64,000 nucleotides of DNA from NCBI RefSeq assembly GCF_900537995.1, contig NZ_LR027880.1, positions 329,001 through 393,000 of the forward strand, read 5' to 3'. Positions within the stretch are counted from its first letter, which is position 1. Every line of letters starts with the position of its first letter. The position numbers were made by a program, and so were the translations under genes. The notes beneath the pieces are model-generated. The model made no database searches. It was not told the origin of the DNA and saw only the letters and a list, made by a program, of their open reading frames with translations. Source of the stretch: Roseburia intestinalis L1-82 (GTDB lineage Bacteria > Bacillota > Clostridia > Lachnospirales > Lachnospiraceae). This document shows positions 16,590 through 26,076 of the stretch, piece by piece.

Positions 16590-17825
16590 ATGAGCAGACG
16601 AGTAGTGGTAACAGGAATGGGCGCGATCACTCCGATCGGACTTAGTGTAGAGGAGTTCTGGCAGTCCGTAAAAGAAGGAAAAATCGGTTTCGGGGAGATC
16701 ACAAAATTTGATACGGAAGGATACAAATGCCATCTTGCAGCGGAAGTCAAAGATTTCGATGCAAAACAGTATATGGATGCGAAAGCGGCAAGACGTATGG
16801 AATTATTCTGCCAGTATGCAGTGGCAGCGGCAAAAGAGGCAATCACGGATGCAGCGCTTGACATGGAAAAAGAAGATCCTTACCGTGTCGGTGTATCTGT
16901 CGGAAACGGAATCGGAAGTCTTGGGGGAATTGAGCGTGAGCATAAAAGACTGTTGGAAAAAGGACCGTCCAAAGTAAATCCGCTGTTCGTACCGCTTGTC
17001 ATTTCCAATATGGCAGCCGGAAATGTCTCGATCGCATTCGGTTTAAAAGGAAAGAGCATCAACGTGGTAACGGCATGCGCAACCGGAACAAACAGTATCG
17101 GTGAGGCATTCCGCAGCATCCAGTACGGAGAGGCAGATGTGATGGTTGCCGGTGGAACGGAAGGTGCGATCTGCCCGCTTGGAATCGCCGGATTCACTTC
17201 ACTGACGGCACTTTCCTCCGAGAGTGACCCGACAAAATGTTCCATTCCATTTGATAAAAACCGCAGCGGTTTTGTGATGGGAGAAGGTGCAGCGATCGTT
17301 GTGTTAGAGGAATTAGAGCATGCAAAAGCGCGTGGGGCAAAAATTTATGCGGAGGTAGCCGGATACGGAACTTCATCTGATGCATATCACATTACCTCCC
17401 CTGCTGAGGATGGTGCCGGTGCAGCCCGCGCCATGACGAATGCGGTGGAAGATGCAGGCATCCGTCCGGAAGAAATCACCTACATCAATGCACATGGAAC
17501 ATCCACGCATCACAACGACCTGTTTGAGACGCGTGCGATCAAACTCGCTTTTGGCAATCACGCATATGATATGAAAGTCAATTCCACAAAATCTATGGTT
17601 GGACATCTGCTCGGTGCTGCCGGTGCCATTGAATTTGTAACCTGTGTCAAAGAAATTCAGGACAGTTTTGTACATGCGACCGTTGGTTACACGACACCGG
17701 ATGAAGAACTGGATCTTGATTACTGTAAAGAGGCGGTACAGATGGATGTGCCGTATGCACTGAGCAACTCACTTGGTTTCGGCGGACACAATGCAAGTAT
17801 CCTGCTGAAAAAATACAGTGAATAA
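16590..17825 (+). CDS. fabF: 3-oxoacyl-ACP synthase II
   Basis: A 411-aa condensing enzyme. The catalytic triad is visible: Cys in VTACATGTNSIG, His in NAHGTSTHHND, and His in KSMVGHLLGAAGA. The N-terminal VVVTGMGAITPIG and C-terminal SNSLGFGGHNASI are family signatures. It elongates acyl-ACP with malonyl-ACP. The 88-bp gap before it holds an AAGCC/GGCTT mini-hairpin. It is part of the fab operon. Confidence 0.96.
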   Translation: MSRRVVVTGMGAITPIGLSVEEFWQSVKEGKIGFGEITKFDTEGYKCHLAAEVKDFDAKQYMDAKAARRMELFCQYAVAAAKEAITDAALDMEKEDPYRVGVSVGNGIGSLGGIEREHKRLLEKGPSKVNPLFVPLVISNMAAGNVSIAFGLKGKSINVVTACATGTNSIGEAFRSIQYGEADVMVAGGTEGAICPLGIAGFTSLTALSSESDPTKCSIPFDKNRSGFVMGEGAAIVVLEELEHAKARGAKIYAEVAGYGTSSDAYHITSPAEDGAGAARAMTNAVEDAGIRPEEITYINAHGTSTHHNDLFETRAIKLAFGNHAYDMKVNSTKSMVGHLLGAAGAIEFVTCVKEIQDSFVHATVGYTTPDEELDLDYCKEAVQMDVPYALSNSLGFGGHNASILLKKYSE

Positions 17826-17888
17826 TTGGGAGGAAATGCCTCTGCTCACCAGTGGGCAAATTTTATTTTGGAAAACAGGGAGGCAATT

Positions 17889-18317
17889 ATGTCCGTTTTA
17901 ACAACGAAACAGATCATGGAGATCATTCCGCATCGTCAGCCGTTTTTGCTGATCGACACGGTGGAAGAATTAGAATCCGGCATGCGTGCCGTTGCAAAAA
18001 AATGTGTCAGCTACAATGAGCCATTCTTTGGCGGACATTTTCCAAATGAGCCGGTCATGTCGGGCGTACTGATCATTGAAGCACTGGCACAGACCGGAGC
18101 GGTTGCAATTCTCTCGGTGGAAGAAAACCGCGGAAAAACTGCATATTTTGCGGGAATTAATTCTGCAAAATTCAAACGGAAAGTAGTGCCGGGAGATGTG
18201 TTGATATTGGAAACAGAGATCATAAAGCAAAAAGGCCCGATCGGTGTCGGCCGTGCCACAGCGAAGGTGGGGGATGACATTGCATGTATCGCGGAGCTGA
18301 CATTTGCGATCAGTTGA
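17889..18317 (+). CDS. fabZ: 3-hydroxyacyl-ACP dehydratase
   Basis: A 142-aa hot-dog-fold dehydratase. The catalytic histidine lies in [23 protein letters not shown] (H at about 50, E at about 64), preceded by [11 protein letters not shown]. The start at 17889 is taken because AGGGAGGC lies 5-12 bases upstream; the longer frame from 17826 is only an extension into the gap. It converts beta-hydroxyacyl-ACP to enoyl-ACP. Confidence 0.95.
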   Translation: MSVLTTKQIMEIIPHRQPFLLIDTVEELESGMRAVAKKCVSYNEPFFGGHFPNEPVMSGVLIIEALAQTGAVAILSVEENRGKTAYFAGINSAKFKRKVVPGDVLILETEIIKQKGPIGVGRATAKVGDDIACIAELTFAIS

Positions 18318-18382
18318 AGTTAAGAGAGTCTGGAACAGCGCAGGTTTGATAAATAACTGTAAACAGGCAAAAAGGGGAAAGT

Positions 18383-20131
18383 ATGGCAGCATTTTTTTTG
18401 AAGAAGAAAAAAGAAGTAACAGAGACGGTAGAAGAACCACAGAAAACGGTAGAGGCAGCAAAAAAAGAGGCAGAGACAGTTAATACAGAGCCGCCGGCAA
18501 CGATCGTCTGTCCGGCTTGTGGCAGAGAGATCAATAAGAAAACCGCGGAAAAAAATAAATATGTCTGTTATGAGTGCGGCAATTATTTCCGCGTCCGTAC
18601 CAAAAACAGGATCCGCATGGTTGCGGATAAGGATACCTTTGAGCCGTGGTTTGAAGAATTGGAGTCAAAAAATCCGCTTGATTTTCCTGGATATCCGGAG
18701 AAGATCAAAGCCGCACAGGAAAAGACAGGACTGCATGAGGCAGTCACAGTCGGAAAATGCAGGATCTATGGACTTGAGACGGTGATCGGCGTGTGTGATG
18801 CCCGGTTTATGATGAGCAGTATGGGGCATGTTGTGGGAGAAAAAATCGCACTTGCGGTAGAGCGTGCGACAGAACTTTCTCTTCCGGTTATTTTATTCTG
18901 TTGTTCCGGTGGTGCAAGAATGCAGGAGGGAATCGTTTCCCTGATGCAGATGGCAAAGACAGCAGCTGCTTTAAAGAAACATTCCGAGGCAGGACTTTTA
19001 TATGTGCCGGTGTTAACCGATCCTACGACCGGAGGTGTGACGGCAAGTTTTGCAATGTTAGGAGATATTATCCTTGCAGAGCCGGGGGCACTGATCGGAT
19101 TTGCAGGGCCGCGTGTCATCGAGCAGACGATCGGAGAGAAACTGCCGGAGGGATTCCAGAGGGCACAGTTCCAGTTAGAGCATGGTTTTGTGGATGCGAT
19201 CGTGGAGCGTAAAGATTTAAAAATGACACTTTACCGCATCTTAAAAATGCATCAGAAAACAGAAGGATATGCAAACTTTGATCCATTGCGCAGTGATGAC
19301 TGTTACGAGCCGACAGAGGTCATGAAAGAGCGCGCCACAAAGGCACAGCCTCTTTCCGCATGGGAAAAAGTGCGTGCGGCAAGACGTGCAGACCGGCTTG
19401 CATCGGTGGATTATATCGACAATATTTTTGACGACTTCATGGAATTTCACGGAGACAGACAGTTCGCAGATGACCCGGCAATCGTGGGCGGTGTTGCCTA
19501 CCTTGACGGCCAGCCGGTCACTGTGATCGGTATTCATAAAGGAAAAGATTTAAAAGACTGCATGCGTCACAATTACGGAATGCCGTCACCGGAAGGTTAC
19601 AGAAAAGCACTGCGTCTGATGAAACAGGCAGAAAAATTCAACCGTCCGATCATCACATTTGTGAACACATCCGGTGCATTCTGCGGAAAAGAAGCGGAAG
19701 AACGCGGACAGGGTGAAGCAATCGCAAGAAATCTCTATGAGATGTCAGCCATCAAAGTTCCGATCCTCTGTCTGATGATCGGAGAAGGCGGAAGCGGCGG
19801 TGCGCTTGCACTGTCGGTCGGCAATGAAGTCTGGATGCTTGAAAATGCAACGTATTCGGTACTTTCGCCGGAAGGATTTGCATCGATCCTCTGGAAAGAT
19901 GGAAAACGTGCAAAAGAAGCCAGCGAGGTCATGAAGATCACGGCGCATGATCTGTATGCGTTAAATATTGTGGAGCAGGTAATCCCGGAGTATGGCACGG
20001 CAGACGAAAAAGCATGTGAGTCAATCTCAAGATATATGAAAGGCCATATGAAAGAATTTTTAGAGCGTCAGAATGGCAAGACAGGAGAGCAGCTTGCCGA
20101 GGAGCGCTATGCGAGATTCCGTGCGTTCTGA
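18383..20131 (+). CDS. accDA: Acetyl-CoA carboxylase carboxyltransferase, fused beta-alpha subunits
   Basis: A 582-aa single protein. A Lys/Glu-rich head (residues 1-35) precedes the AccD zinc ribbon (CPACGRE...CYECG, about 38-60) and the beta half with [11 protein letters not shown]. The alpha half starts near residue 325 ([12 protein letters not shown]) and contains [12 protein letters not shown]. Beta and alpha are separate in most bacteria. Fusion guarantees 1:1 stoichiometry. The biotin carrier and carboxylase genes (accB, accC), usually adjacent, are absent here and must be elsewhere. It transfers CO2 from biotin to acetyl-CoA. Confidence 0.93.
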   Translation: MAAFFLKKKKEVTETVEEPQKTVEAAKKEAETVNTEPPATIVCPACGREINKKTAEKNKYVCYECGNYFRVRTKNRIRMVADKDTFEPWFEELESKNPLDFPGYPEKIKAAQEKTGLHEAVTVGKCRIYGLETVIGVCDARFMMSSMGHVVGEKIALAVERATELSLPVILFCCSGGARMQEGIVSLMQMAKTAAALKKHSEAGLLYVPVLTDPTTGGVTASFAMLGDIILAEPGALIGFAGPRVIEQTIGEKLPEGFQRAQFQLEHGFVDAIVERKDLKMTLYRILKMHQKTEGYANFDPLRSDDCYEPTEVMKERATKAQPLSAWEKVRAARRADRLASVDYIDNIFDDFMEFHGDRQFADDPAIVGGVAYLDGQPVTVIGIHKGKDLKDCMRHNYGMPSPEGYRKALRLMKQAEKFNRPIITFVNTSGAFCGKEAEERGQGEAIARNLYEMSAIKVPILCLMIGEGGSGGALALSVGNEVWMLENATYSVLSPEGFASILWKDGKRAKEASEVMKITAHDLYALNIVEQVIPEYGTADEKACESISRYMKGHMKEFLERQNGKTGEQLAEERYARFRAF

Positions 20132-20201
20132 TAAAAAGGTTACTGGATTATTTTACAGAGGGCAGATGGAAATAAAATAAACTCTGGAATGAGGAAAAAG
20201 T

Positions 20202-21206
20202 ATGAAAATCAAAATCAAGGGAACCGGAAGTGCGGTTCCAAAACTTCGGGTGACAAACGATGATTTAAGTAAACTGATGGACACCTCTGACGAGTGGATC
20301 AGAAGCCGTACCGGAATCGGTGCAAGACATCTTGCGGTGGAGGAGACGACGACAGGGCTTGCTGTCGCAGCAGCAAAGGAAGCGTTAAAAGATGCGGAAA
20401 TGACTGCGGAAGAACTTGATCTTATCATTGCAGCAACGGTTACGGCGGATAAGTTTCTGCCGAACTTATCCTGTGAAGTGCAGAGTGCGCTTGGAGCAAA
20501 AAATGCAGTTGCATTTGATTTAAACGCTGCCTGCTCCGGATTTTTGTTTGCGTTAAATACGGTTCAGATGTATCTGGAAAATGGTGTATACAAAAAGGCA
20601 CTGGTCATTGGAGCGGAAACTCTTTCAAAGATCATGGACTGGAATGACAGAAGCACCTGTGTATTGTTTGGGGACGGTGCAGGGGCGGCGGTCGTTGAGG
20701 TGGATTCCGAAACAAATTGTAAAGCAAAGCAGCCGGGTGCAGCAAACAAAAGCGGCATTCTAAGCATGGTACAGGGTTCCGACGGTGCGCGGGGGGAAGT
20801 CCTCCGCTGTGATAACCGTCCGGTCAATAATCCGTTTGCGGTCAACGATACGAAACTTTCCTATGTGTCGATGAATGGTCAGGAAGTATATAAATTTGCA
20901 GTCAAAACGGTGCCAAAGGTGATAGAAGAGGCAGTGAAAAAAGCGGGACTTGAAGTGGAGGATATTGATCTGTTCGTACTTCATCAGGCAAATCTGCGCA
21001 TTATTGAGTCTGTTGCAAAAAGACTGCATCAGCCGATGGAAAAGTTTCCTACCAATCTGGAAGAGTGCGGTAATATTTCCGCGGCGAGTGTGCCGATTTT
21101 GCTTGATAATATCAATAAACATGGTATGATATGTGAAGGTAAAAAAATAGTTTTGGCAGGATTTGGAGCCGGGCTGACATGGGGCGCGACGGTTTTGGTA
21201 TGGTAA
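20202..21206 (+). CDS. fabH: 3-oxoacyl-ACP synthase III
   Basis: A 334-aa initiating condensing enzyme. Cys lies in FDLNAACSGFLFAL (about residue 112), His in LFVLHQANLRI, and Asn in ECGNISAASVPI. RSRTGIGARHL near the N terminus marks FabH. A roughly 20-residue insert around SETNCKAKQPGAANKSG is longer than in E. coli FabH. It joins acetyl-CoA to malonyl-ACP, setting chain initiation. The ATG follows AGGAAAAA at the end of a 70-bp spacer. Confidence 0.94.
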   Translation: MKIKIKGTGSAVPKLRVTNDDLSKLMDTSDEWIRSRTGIGARHLAVEETTTGLAVAAAKEALKDAEMTAEELDLIIAATVTADKFLPNLSCEVQSALGAKNAVAFDLNAACSGFLFALNTVQMYLENGVYKKALVIGAETLSKIMDWNDRSTCVLFGDGAGAAVVEVDSETNCKAKQPGAANKSGILSMVQGSDGARGEVLRCDNRPVNNPFAVNDTKLSYVSMNGQEVYKFAVKTVPKVIEEAVKKAGLEVEDIDLFVLHQANLRIIESVAKRLHQPMEKFPTNLEECGNISAASVPILLDNINKHGMICEGKKIVLAGFGAGLTWGATVLVW

Positions 21207-21286
21207 AGGCAGCAGCAAACAGACTGGCTGCAGTTTACATATATGTGAAAGGCAATCTGTACTGCCATGAATAGGAGTATATTTGA

Positions 21287-21742
21287 ATGACGGCAGATGA
21301 AACATTAAATGAATTATTGGTAAAATTGTTTAAAGACATTATGGAGATCGAGGGGAAATCGCTGCTCACGGATGAATTTAAGGATCTTACCTATAATGAT
21401 TTTCATGTAATAGAAGCGATTGGAATGTCAGAGCCAAAGAGCATGAGCACGGTGGCAAAGCTGATGAACGTTACGACCGGAACGCTGACAAAGGCGATGG
21501 ACGGTCTGACCGATAAGGGATATGTTGTCAGGGAGCGCAGCAAGCAGGATAAGCGTGTTGTCTGGGTATGCCTGACCGAAAAAGGAAAGGCAGCTTATCT
21601 GCATCATGAAGAGTTTCATCACCGTATGATCGACCACATTAAGGAAGAACTTAACGCACAGGAGACAACGGTACTGATCTATTCACTGGCAAAACTGGTG
21701 GATTTTTTCCAGCAGGTATACGGGGAGAATGAAGAATCGTAG
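21287..21742 (+). CDS. fabT: MarR-family regulator, FabT-like
   Basis: A 151-aa winged-helix protein with FHVIEAIGMSEPKSMSTVAKLMN, the recognition helix TTGTLTKAMDGLTDKGYV and the wing RSKQDKRVVWV, as in FabT repressors of fatty acid synthesis. FabT genes usually stand first in the cluster; here it is last. FabT-like palindromes at the operon promoter support a feedback circuit sensing acyl-ACP. The assignment rests on family, position and operator, not on any test. Confidence 0.75.
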   Translation: MTADETLNELLVKLFKDIMEIEGKSLLTDEFKDLTYNDFHVIEAIGMSEPKSMSTVAKLMNVTTGTLTKAMDGLTDKGYVVRERSKQDKRVVWVCLTEKGKAAYLHHEEFHHRMIDHIKEELNAQETTVLIYSLAKLVDFFQQVYGENEES

Positions 21743-21782
21743 AGGGTTTGGACAAAGTTATGGATATTATATAGATATTTAT

Positions 21783-21820
21783 GGATGTTTTTCGGAAACG
21801 GGAGGCATCCTTTTTCTTTA
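21783..21820 (+). terminator. Terminator of the fab operon
   Basis: GGATG pairs with CATCC, with further partial pairing inside, and TTTTTC follows. The stem is short, so it may be moderate in strength. Confidence 0.5.
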
Positions 21821-21892
21821 TAGAAGAATGCCAGGGCAGATAGTGCTTTTCAATTTTCTGATAACACAGTCATGATATATTTTCTCAAATAA

Positions 21893-21910
21893 ATGTTGTA
21901 ATTACAACAT
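21893..21910 (+). promoter_or_regulatory. Perfect 18-bp palindrome upstream of ldh
   Basis: ATGTTGTAATTACAACAT is a perfect palindrome about 135 bp before the ldh start. Its TTGTAA/TTACAA halves partly resemble redox-sensing Rex sites, but the 8-base gap typical of Rex is missing. It is a likely operator of unassigned protein. Confidence 0.5.
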
Positions 21911-21957
21911 ACAATCTGACCGAAATAAATTAATATGATACCAGAGACAAGGACATC

Positions 21958-22040
21958 AGTGTGAAAAATAAGATTTTTCACACGCAGGATTTGTGCTTGC
22001 GCACAAACTTAAGATGCGCAAAAGCAGCGCAAGAATGGAG
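21958..22040 (+). repeat. 83-bp three-hairpin leader repeat, copy 2 (before ldh)
   Basis: Nearly identical to 14684-14767 before fabD: the same three hairpins and the same end at the GGAGG of the following gene. Compensated loop changes (TTACGC versus TTGCGC) leave the stems intact. Confidence 0.85.
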
Positions 22041-22046
22041 GTTTTC

Positions 22047-23000
22047 ATGAAACAGTTAGAATTAAACAACAGAAAAGTGGCAGTGATCGGATGCGGATTT
22101 GTAGGAGCGACATCAGCGTTTGGACTGATGCAGAGCGGATTGTTTTCCGAGATGGTTTTGATTGATGCAAATACAGAGAAAGCGGAAGGGGAGGCAATGG
22201 ATATTTCCCACGGAATCCCGTTTGCAAGACCGATGAAGATATATGCGGGTGGTTATGATGATATTATGGATGCAGCAATCATCGTTGTGACAGCCGGTGC
22301 AAACCAGAAACCGGGAGAGACGAGGCTGGATCTGGTTCAGAAAAACGTCGGCATTTTTAAGAGCATCATCCCGGAGATCGCAAAGAGAGATTATCAGGGA
22401 ATCCTGCTTATCGTATCAAACCCGGTCGACATTCTTACATACACCGCACACAAGCTGAGCGGAATGCCGGAAAACCGCGTGATCGGTTCAGGTACGGTGC
22501 TTGACACGGCACGCTTAAAATATGAGCTGGGAGAGCATCTTGGTGTGGACAGCCGGAGCGTGCATGCATTTATCATCGGGGAGCATGGTGACAGTGAGAT
22601 CGCTGCATGGAGCAGTGCAAATGTATCCGGAATCCCGCTAAATACATTCTGCGAGATGCGAGGACATTTCAATCATGATGACTCAATGGAACGCATTGCT
22701 GCAAATGTGCGCAACAGTGCCTATGAGATCATTGCAAAGAAAAATGCAACTTATTATGGAATTGCGATGTCTGTAAAGAGGATCTGCGAGGCAATCGTGC
22801 GCGATGAAAAATCGATCCTTCCGGTTTCCGGTATGATCCATGGAATGTATGGTGTGGAGGATGTTGTCTTAAGTATGCCGGCGATCGTTGGAAAAAACGG
22901 AATTGAGAGACAGGTTCCGATTTCTTTAGATGAGGATGAGCAGAAACAGCTCCGGAAATCAGCGCAGATCTTAAAAGAGATGGCAGAGCAGGTTTTGTAA
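22047..23000 (+). CDS. ldh: L-lactate dehydrogenase
   Basis: A 317-aa NAD-dependent enzyme. VIGCGFVGATSAF is the Rossmann loop, VTAGANQKPGETRLDLV the substrate loop with its arginine, and IGEHGDSEIAAWS carries the catalytic histidine. It reduces pyruvate to lactate in fermentation. The start at 22047 follows GGAGG by 6 bases; an upstream in-frame start would lie in the hairpin repeat. The repeat and a palindrome upstream suggest layered control. Confidence 0.95.
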   Translation: MKQLELNNRKVAVIGCGFVGATSAFGLMQSGLFSEMVLIDANTEKAEGEAMDISHGIPFARPMKIYAGGYDDIMDAAIIVVTAGANQKPGETRLDLVQKNVGIFKSIIPEIAKRDYQGILLIVSNPVDILTYTAHKLSGMPENRVIGSGTVLDTARLKYELGEHLGVDSRSVHAFIIGEHGDSEIAAWSSANVSGIPLNTFCEMRGHFNHDDSMERIAANVRNSAYEIIAKKNATYYGIAMSVKRICEAIVRDEKSILPVSGMIHGMYGVEDVVLSMPAIVGKNGIERQVPISLDEDEQKQLRKSAQILKEMAEQVL

Positions 23001-23221
23001 TTTTTGAACTCCCTTTTTACAAAAGTGTGTCTGATGCATATTAACTCATAATTATACGAAACACCACACTTTTATTCATTTTCTATTCATTTCTTACTAA
23101 TGGGTATTCATTTTTACTCTAGGTTGTCGTGCAATTTATTAGAATGGAATTTTTGAAAGAGCCAGCACCTTGAATGGGCTGACTCTTTCAATGTCACCTG
23201 TAATTAACAAACTGGAATTTC
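23001..23221. other. Intergenic region with hairpins, no gene seen
   Basis: Contains AAAGTGTG/CACACTTT (23021-23072) with T-rich flank, a plausible ldh terminator, and a GAAAGAG-CAGC/GCTG-CTCTTTC hairpin at 23154-23189 without a T run. Nothing codes here convincingly. Confidence 0.45.
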
Positions 23222-23416
23222 TCACTTCTTCATTTTAGGTGCAATAAGCAACACTACTGTCACAAGAAAATATACACCATACATCAACCATGTAATAGTA
23301 TTGTTCCATGGAAAACTCATTTCTGGATGATTCAATGCAAACATTATAAATACAATGGCTATAATCAGCATGATCAAACCGATAATCCTTGATATACTCT
23401 TTTTCATGTAAATCAC
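23222..23416 (-). CDS. Small two-helix membrane protein
   Basis: A 64-aa protein with two hydrophobic helices (about residues 9-28 and 36-58) and lysine-rich ends. It is the second gene after an SdpI-like protein, 18 bp apart, with an AGGTGATTT region before its ATG. SdpI-like and small membrane partners are common pairs in Firmicutes. No function can be read from sequence. Confidence 0.6.
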   Translation of the reverse strand: MIYMKKSISRIIGLIMLIIAIVFIMFALNHPEMSFPWNNTITWLMYGVYFLVTVVLLIAPKMKK

Positions 23417-23434
23417 CTTCTCGTCAAATTATAG

Positions 23435-23821
23435 TTATCTACGTATTCCATCATCATTAAAATGTTTTTTTAAAGCTTTCTCTGTCGGATAAATTGATAC
23501 AATCATAATAAAGCATTGAATTGTCACAAGAATCAACCCTGCAAATCCAATCGTATTCTTATCACTATGATATAACGGAATATGTATCAAAGCAGATGGT
23601 ATAATCATTATCCATCCAATTTTCCACCAAAGTCTTCCGCAGTAGTCATTCGCAAATTTCCATGTATCCATATTTTTCATTGAGCGAGTTGTTCTGTAGC
23701 CTGACATACTATTCATATGTTTTGGACAATGTTTCCACATCATTCTTCCACAAATGACCATAGCAATAGGAATTATCAGATCACATATTAACATAAACCA
23801 CCAAAACCACATAAACCGCAC
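23435..23821 (-). CDS. SdpI-like membrane protein
   Basis: A 128-aa protein with an N-terminal membrane helix and the SdpI/YhfL-type motif SGYRTTRSMKNMDTWKFAN followed by CGRLWWKIG, then two more helices. SdpI gives immunity to the SdpC toxin in Bacillus subtilis, but most relatives have unknown roles. No toxin gene is adjacent. It begins 3 bases inside a GAGAGGTGC ribosome-site region. Confidence 0.75.
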   Translation of the reverse strand: MRFMWFWWFMLICDLIIPIAMVICGRMMWKHCPKHMNSMSGYRTTRSMKNMDTWKFANDYCGRLWWKIGWIMIIPSALIHIPLYHSDKNTIGFAGLILVTIQCFIMIVSIYPTEKALKKHFNDDGIRR

Positions 23822-23979
23822 CTCTCTTCACGCATCAATTTGTATAACAGTAGTCTAACACATGTTGATAAAAAGTACTATATACAAACTAATGTCCGTG
23901 ATTTGCTTTCCATAAAAAGTTCCTTTCAAAAATAAATTATATTTTCTAGAGAGATGAGCAAAACGAATTGATTTAAAAG

Positions 23980-24697
23980 TTGGATTTGGCAGTTAGCTTT
24001 TGTAAAACCGAAAGAATGGGAATTTTTGCATGGATCGTGTTTGGCGTTTTTATTATGCTGTATCGGTTAAATCTGAAAGATGTATGTTCCATGCAAAAAC
24101 GTATGGAACAGGGGAAACACCGGTTGACTTTCCGGGAGGAAATCGGACAGCTCCTTGATAAGAAATTTTACATACTTGTGCTGGCACTGCCGGTACTGGG
24201 GGTATGTGTATTTAACATTTTACCGATTGTATTTATGATCCTGATCGCATTTACAAATTATGGCGGGGATATTGTACCACCTCAACAGCATTGAATTATT
24301 TTGCCGGACTTGGTCTGGCATTATTACTGGATAAAGACTGTGTAAAAGGAAAAGCATTCTGGAGGGCCGGTTAATCCAGCTTATTGCAGCCTGTGGGAAA
24401 AGTGCCATTGGATTTCTGGATTTGGATGCGAAATGGAGTGCAAGGCTGATCGGACTTTTTGTGAATTGCTGGATCAGCGTTCCATCCATCATGTTACTTG
24501 CAACTGGAAATCTTTCTAACAGGGATGTTTCTTTATATGAAGCTGCAAAGATCGACGGGGCAGGCAGATGGAAACAGTTCGAAAAACTGACAATGCCTTT
24601 TATGCTGTTTTCCACGATGCCGGTTTTACTTGGACAGTTTATCGGAAATTTCAATAACTTTGGTATTTTTTATTTCCTGAGAGGAGGACACATTTCA
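23980..24697 (+). pseudogene. malF: Maltose/maltodextrin ABC permease MalF remnant
   Basis: Fragments of MalF lie in order but in different frames. At 23980-24294 is an N-terminal part with ILVLALPVLGVCVFNILPIVF and FTNYGGDIVPP. At about 24290-24390 is ALNYFAGLGLALLLD ending at a stop. At 24422-24690 is the EAA-loop region YEAAKIDGAGRWKQFEKLTMP and GQFIGNFNNFGIFYFLRGG. The C-terminal helix pair is deleted, so the frame runs straight into malG. The normal protein is over 430 aa; this gene is dead. Confidence 0.85.
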
Positions 24698-25536
24698 ATG
24701 AGTAAAAAGTGGAAATTCGGCAGAATGATGGATACAGGCATAACATATCTGATTCTCACCGCCGTAGCATTTGTGTTTTTTTCCCGTGTCTCTGGCTGAT
24801 CCTGGCATCGTTTTCAAAATCGGGAACCATTTATTCATTTAACGGTTTTTTCCCAAAAGAATATAGTTTTGCAAGTTTTCAGAAGCTTTTTACTGATACG
24901 ACACTTTATAACTATCCGAGATGGTTTTTTAATACACTTTTTGTGGCAGCGGGAAGCTGTATATTAGGGACATTTCTTGTGATTTTAACTGCATATACAA
25001 TGTCAAGATTTACATTTGCAGCCAGAAAACCAATGATGAAAATCACGATGGTACTTGGAATGTTTCCATCTTTTATGGGAATGATCGCAGTTTATCTTCT
25101 GATGACGCAGTTTAACCTGATCAATCATTTGTGGGGCTTAATCTTGATTTATGCTGCAGGTGCACCGATGGGGTATCTGACACAGAAGGGTTTTTTTGAT
25201 ACGATCCCAAAAGCAATTGATGAGGCGGCAAGGATCGACGGTGCAACAAATTTTCAGGTGTTTACAAGGATTAATCTGCCATTATCAAAACCGATCATTG
25301 TATATACGGCGTTGCCATCTTTTACATGGCCGTGGAGCGATTTTATTTTACCGAAACTTCTGCTGAAAGAAAAGGATCTTTACACCGTTGCAGTTGGACT
25401 GATGAGCTTAGATGAAACGGAGTTTGCAAGATTCGCAGCCGGAAGTGTTTTTATTGCAGTTCCAATCGTTATCCTATATTTCTTTCTTGTAAAAAATATG
25501 GTGAACGGCATGGCGCAGGGAGCGGTAAAAGGTTAG
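24698..25536 (+). pseudogene. malG: Maltose/maltodextrin ABC permease MalG, frameshifted
   Basis: ATG 24698 (after GAGGAGG) opens MSKKWKFGRMMDTGITYLIL, but the frame breaks in a run of seven T residues at 24776-24782; adding one T restores the correct frame into CLWLILASFSKSG. The rest is a normal MalG, including the EAA loop DEAARIDGATNFQVFTRINLP. Since malF beside it is wrecked, this is decay rather than phase variation. No binding protein or ATPase is nearby. Confidence 0.75.
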
Positions 25537-25693
25537 ATACGGTTTACAATCAGTTATTGTTGAATCCGTTTTTTCATGTTAAAATGGGCGCAGGCATTGC
25601 AATGACATTTCCTTAGCAGTTTAAGGGATGACAAGACTTTTCGGAAGAAAGTGCCTGTGACAGGATGTTTACGAAAGAAGACGGAGGAACGGT

Positions 25694-25957
25694 ATGAGTA
25701 AGGGAATCGCGGGAAAAAATAACTGGGCATTGTTTTTACTATTGCTGGCAGGGATCGTACTTGGAGGTTTTATCGGAAGCCTTGCAGCGGGAGTGCCATT
25801 TTTAAGCTGGCTGAATTATGGGCAGACATTTGGATTTGCAAATCCAATCGTGCTGGATCTTGGAATCCTGGTCATTACATTCGGACTCAGTATCAAGATT
25901 ACGATCGCAAGCATTATTGGTGTATTAATCGCAATTATTATTTATCGGTTTTTATAA
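25694..25957 (+). CDS. DUF4321-type small membrane protein
   Basis: An 87-aa protein with a positively charged start and two or three hydrophobic segments; the glycine-rich GIVLGGFIGSLAAGVPFLSWLNYG is typical of DUF4321 proteins, conserved in Clostridia and often near cell-shape or maf genes. Function is unknown. A GGAGG-like site (GACGGAGGAACGGT) precedes the ATG, and a strong terminator follows. Confidence 0.8.
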   Translation: MSKGIAGKNNWALFLLLLAGIVLGGFIGSLAAGVPFLSWLNYGQTFGFANPIVLDLGILVITFGLSIKITIASIIGVLIAIIIYRFL

Positions 25958-25971
25958 AAAATAAAAGTTTA

Positions 25972-26007
25972 AAATGCAGGTGCAGATGGGGCGCCTGCAT
26001 TTTTTAA
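25972..26007 (+). terminator. Terminator after DUF4321 gene
   Basis: AATGCAGGTGC pairs with GCGCCTGCATT around AGATGGG and is followed by six T residues. Confidence 0.85.
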
Positions 26008-26076
26008 TGCCAGATGATTGTTCATCAAAACGGACTGTGTTATAGTAATAAAAAATATCACAAGGGGGGAATTCGG

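Noticed and set aside
24776..24782. Phase-variable T-run in malG
   Set aside because: malF next to it has many lesions, so the frameshift is more likely decay than a switch.
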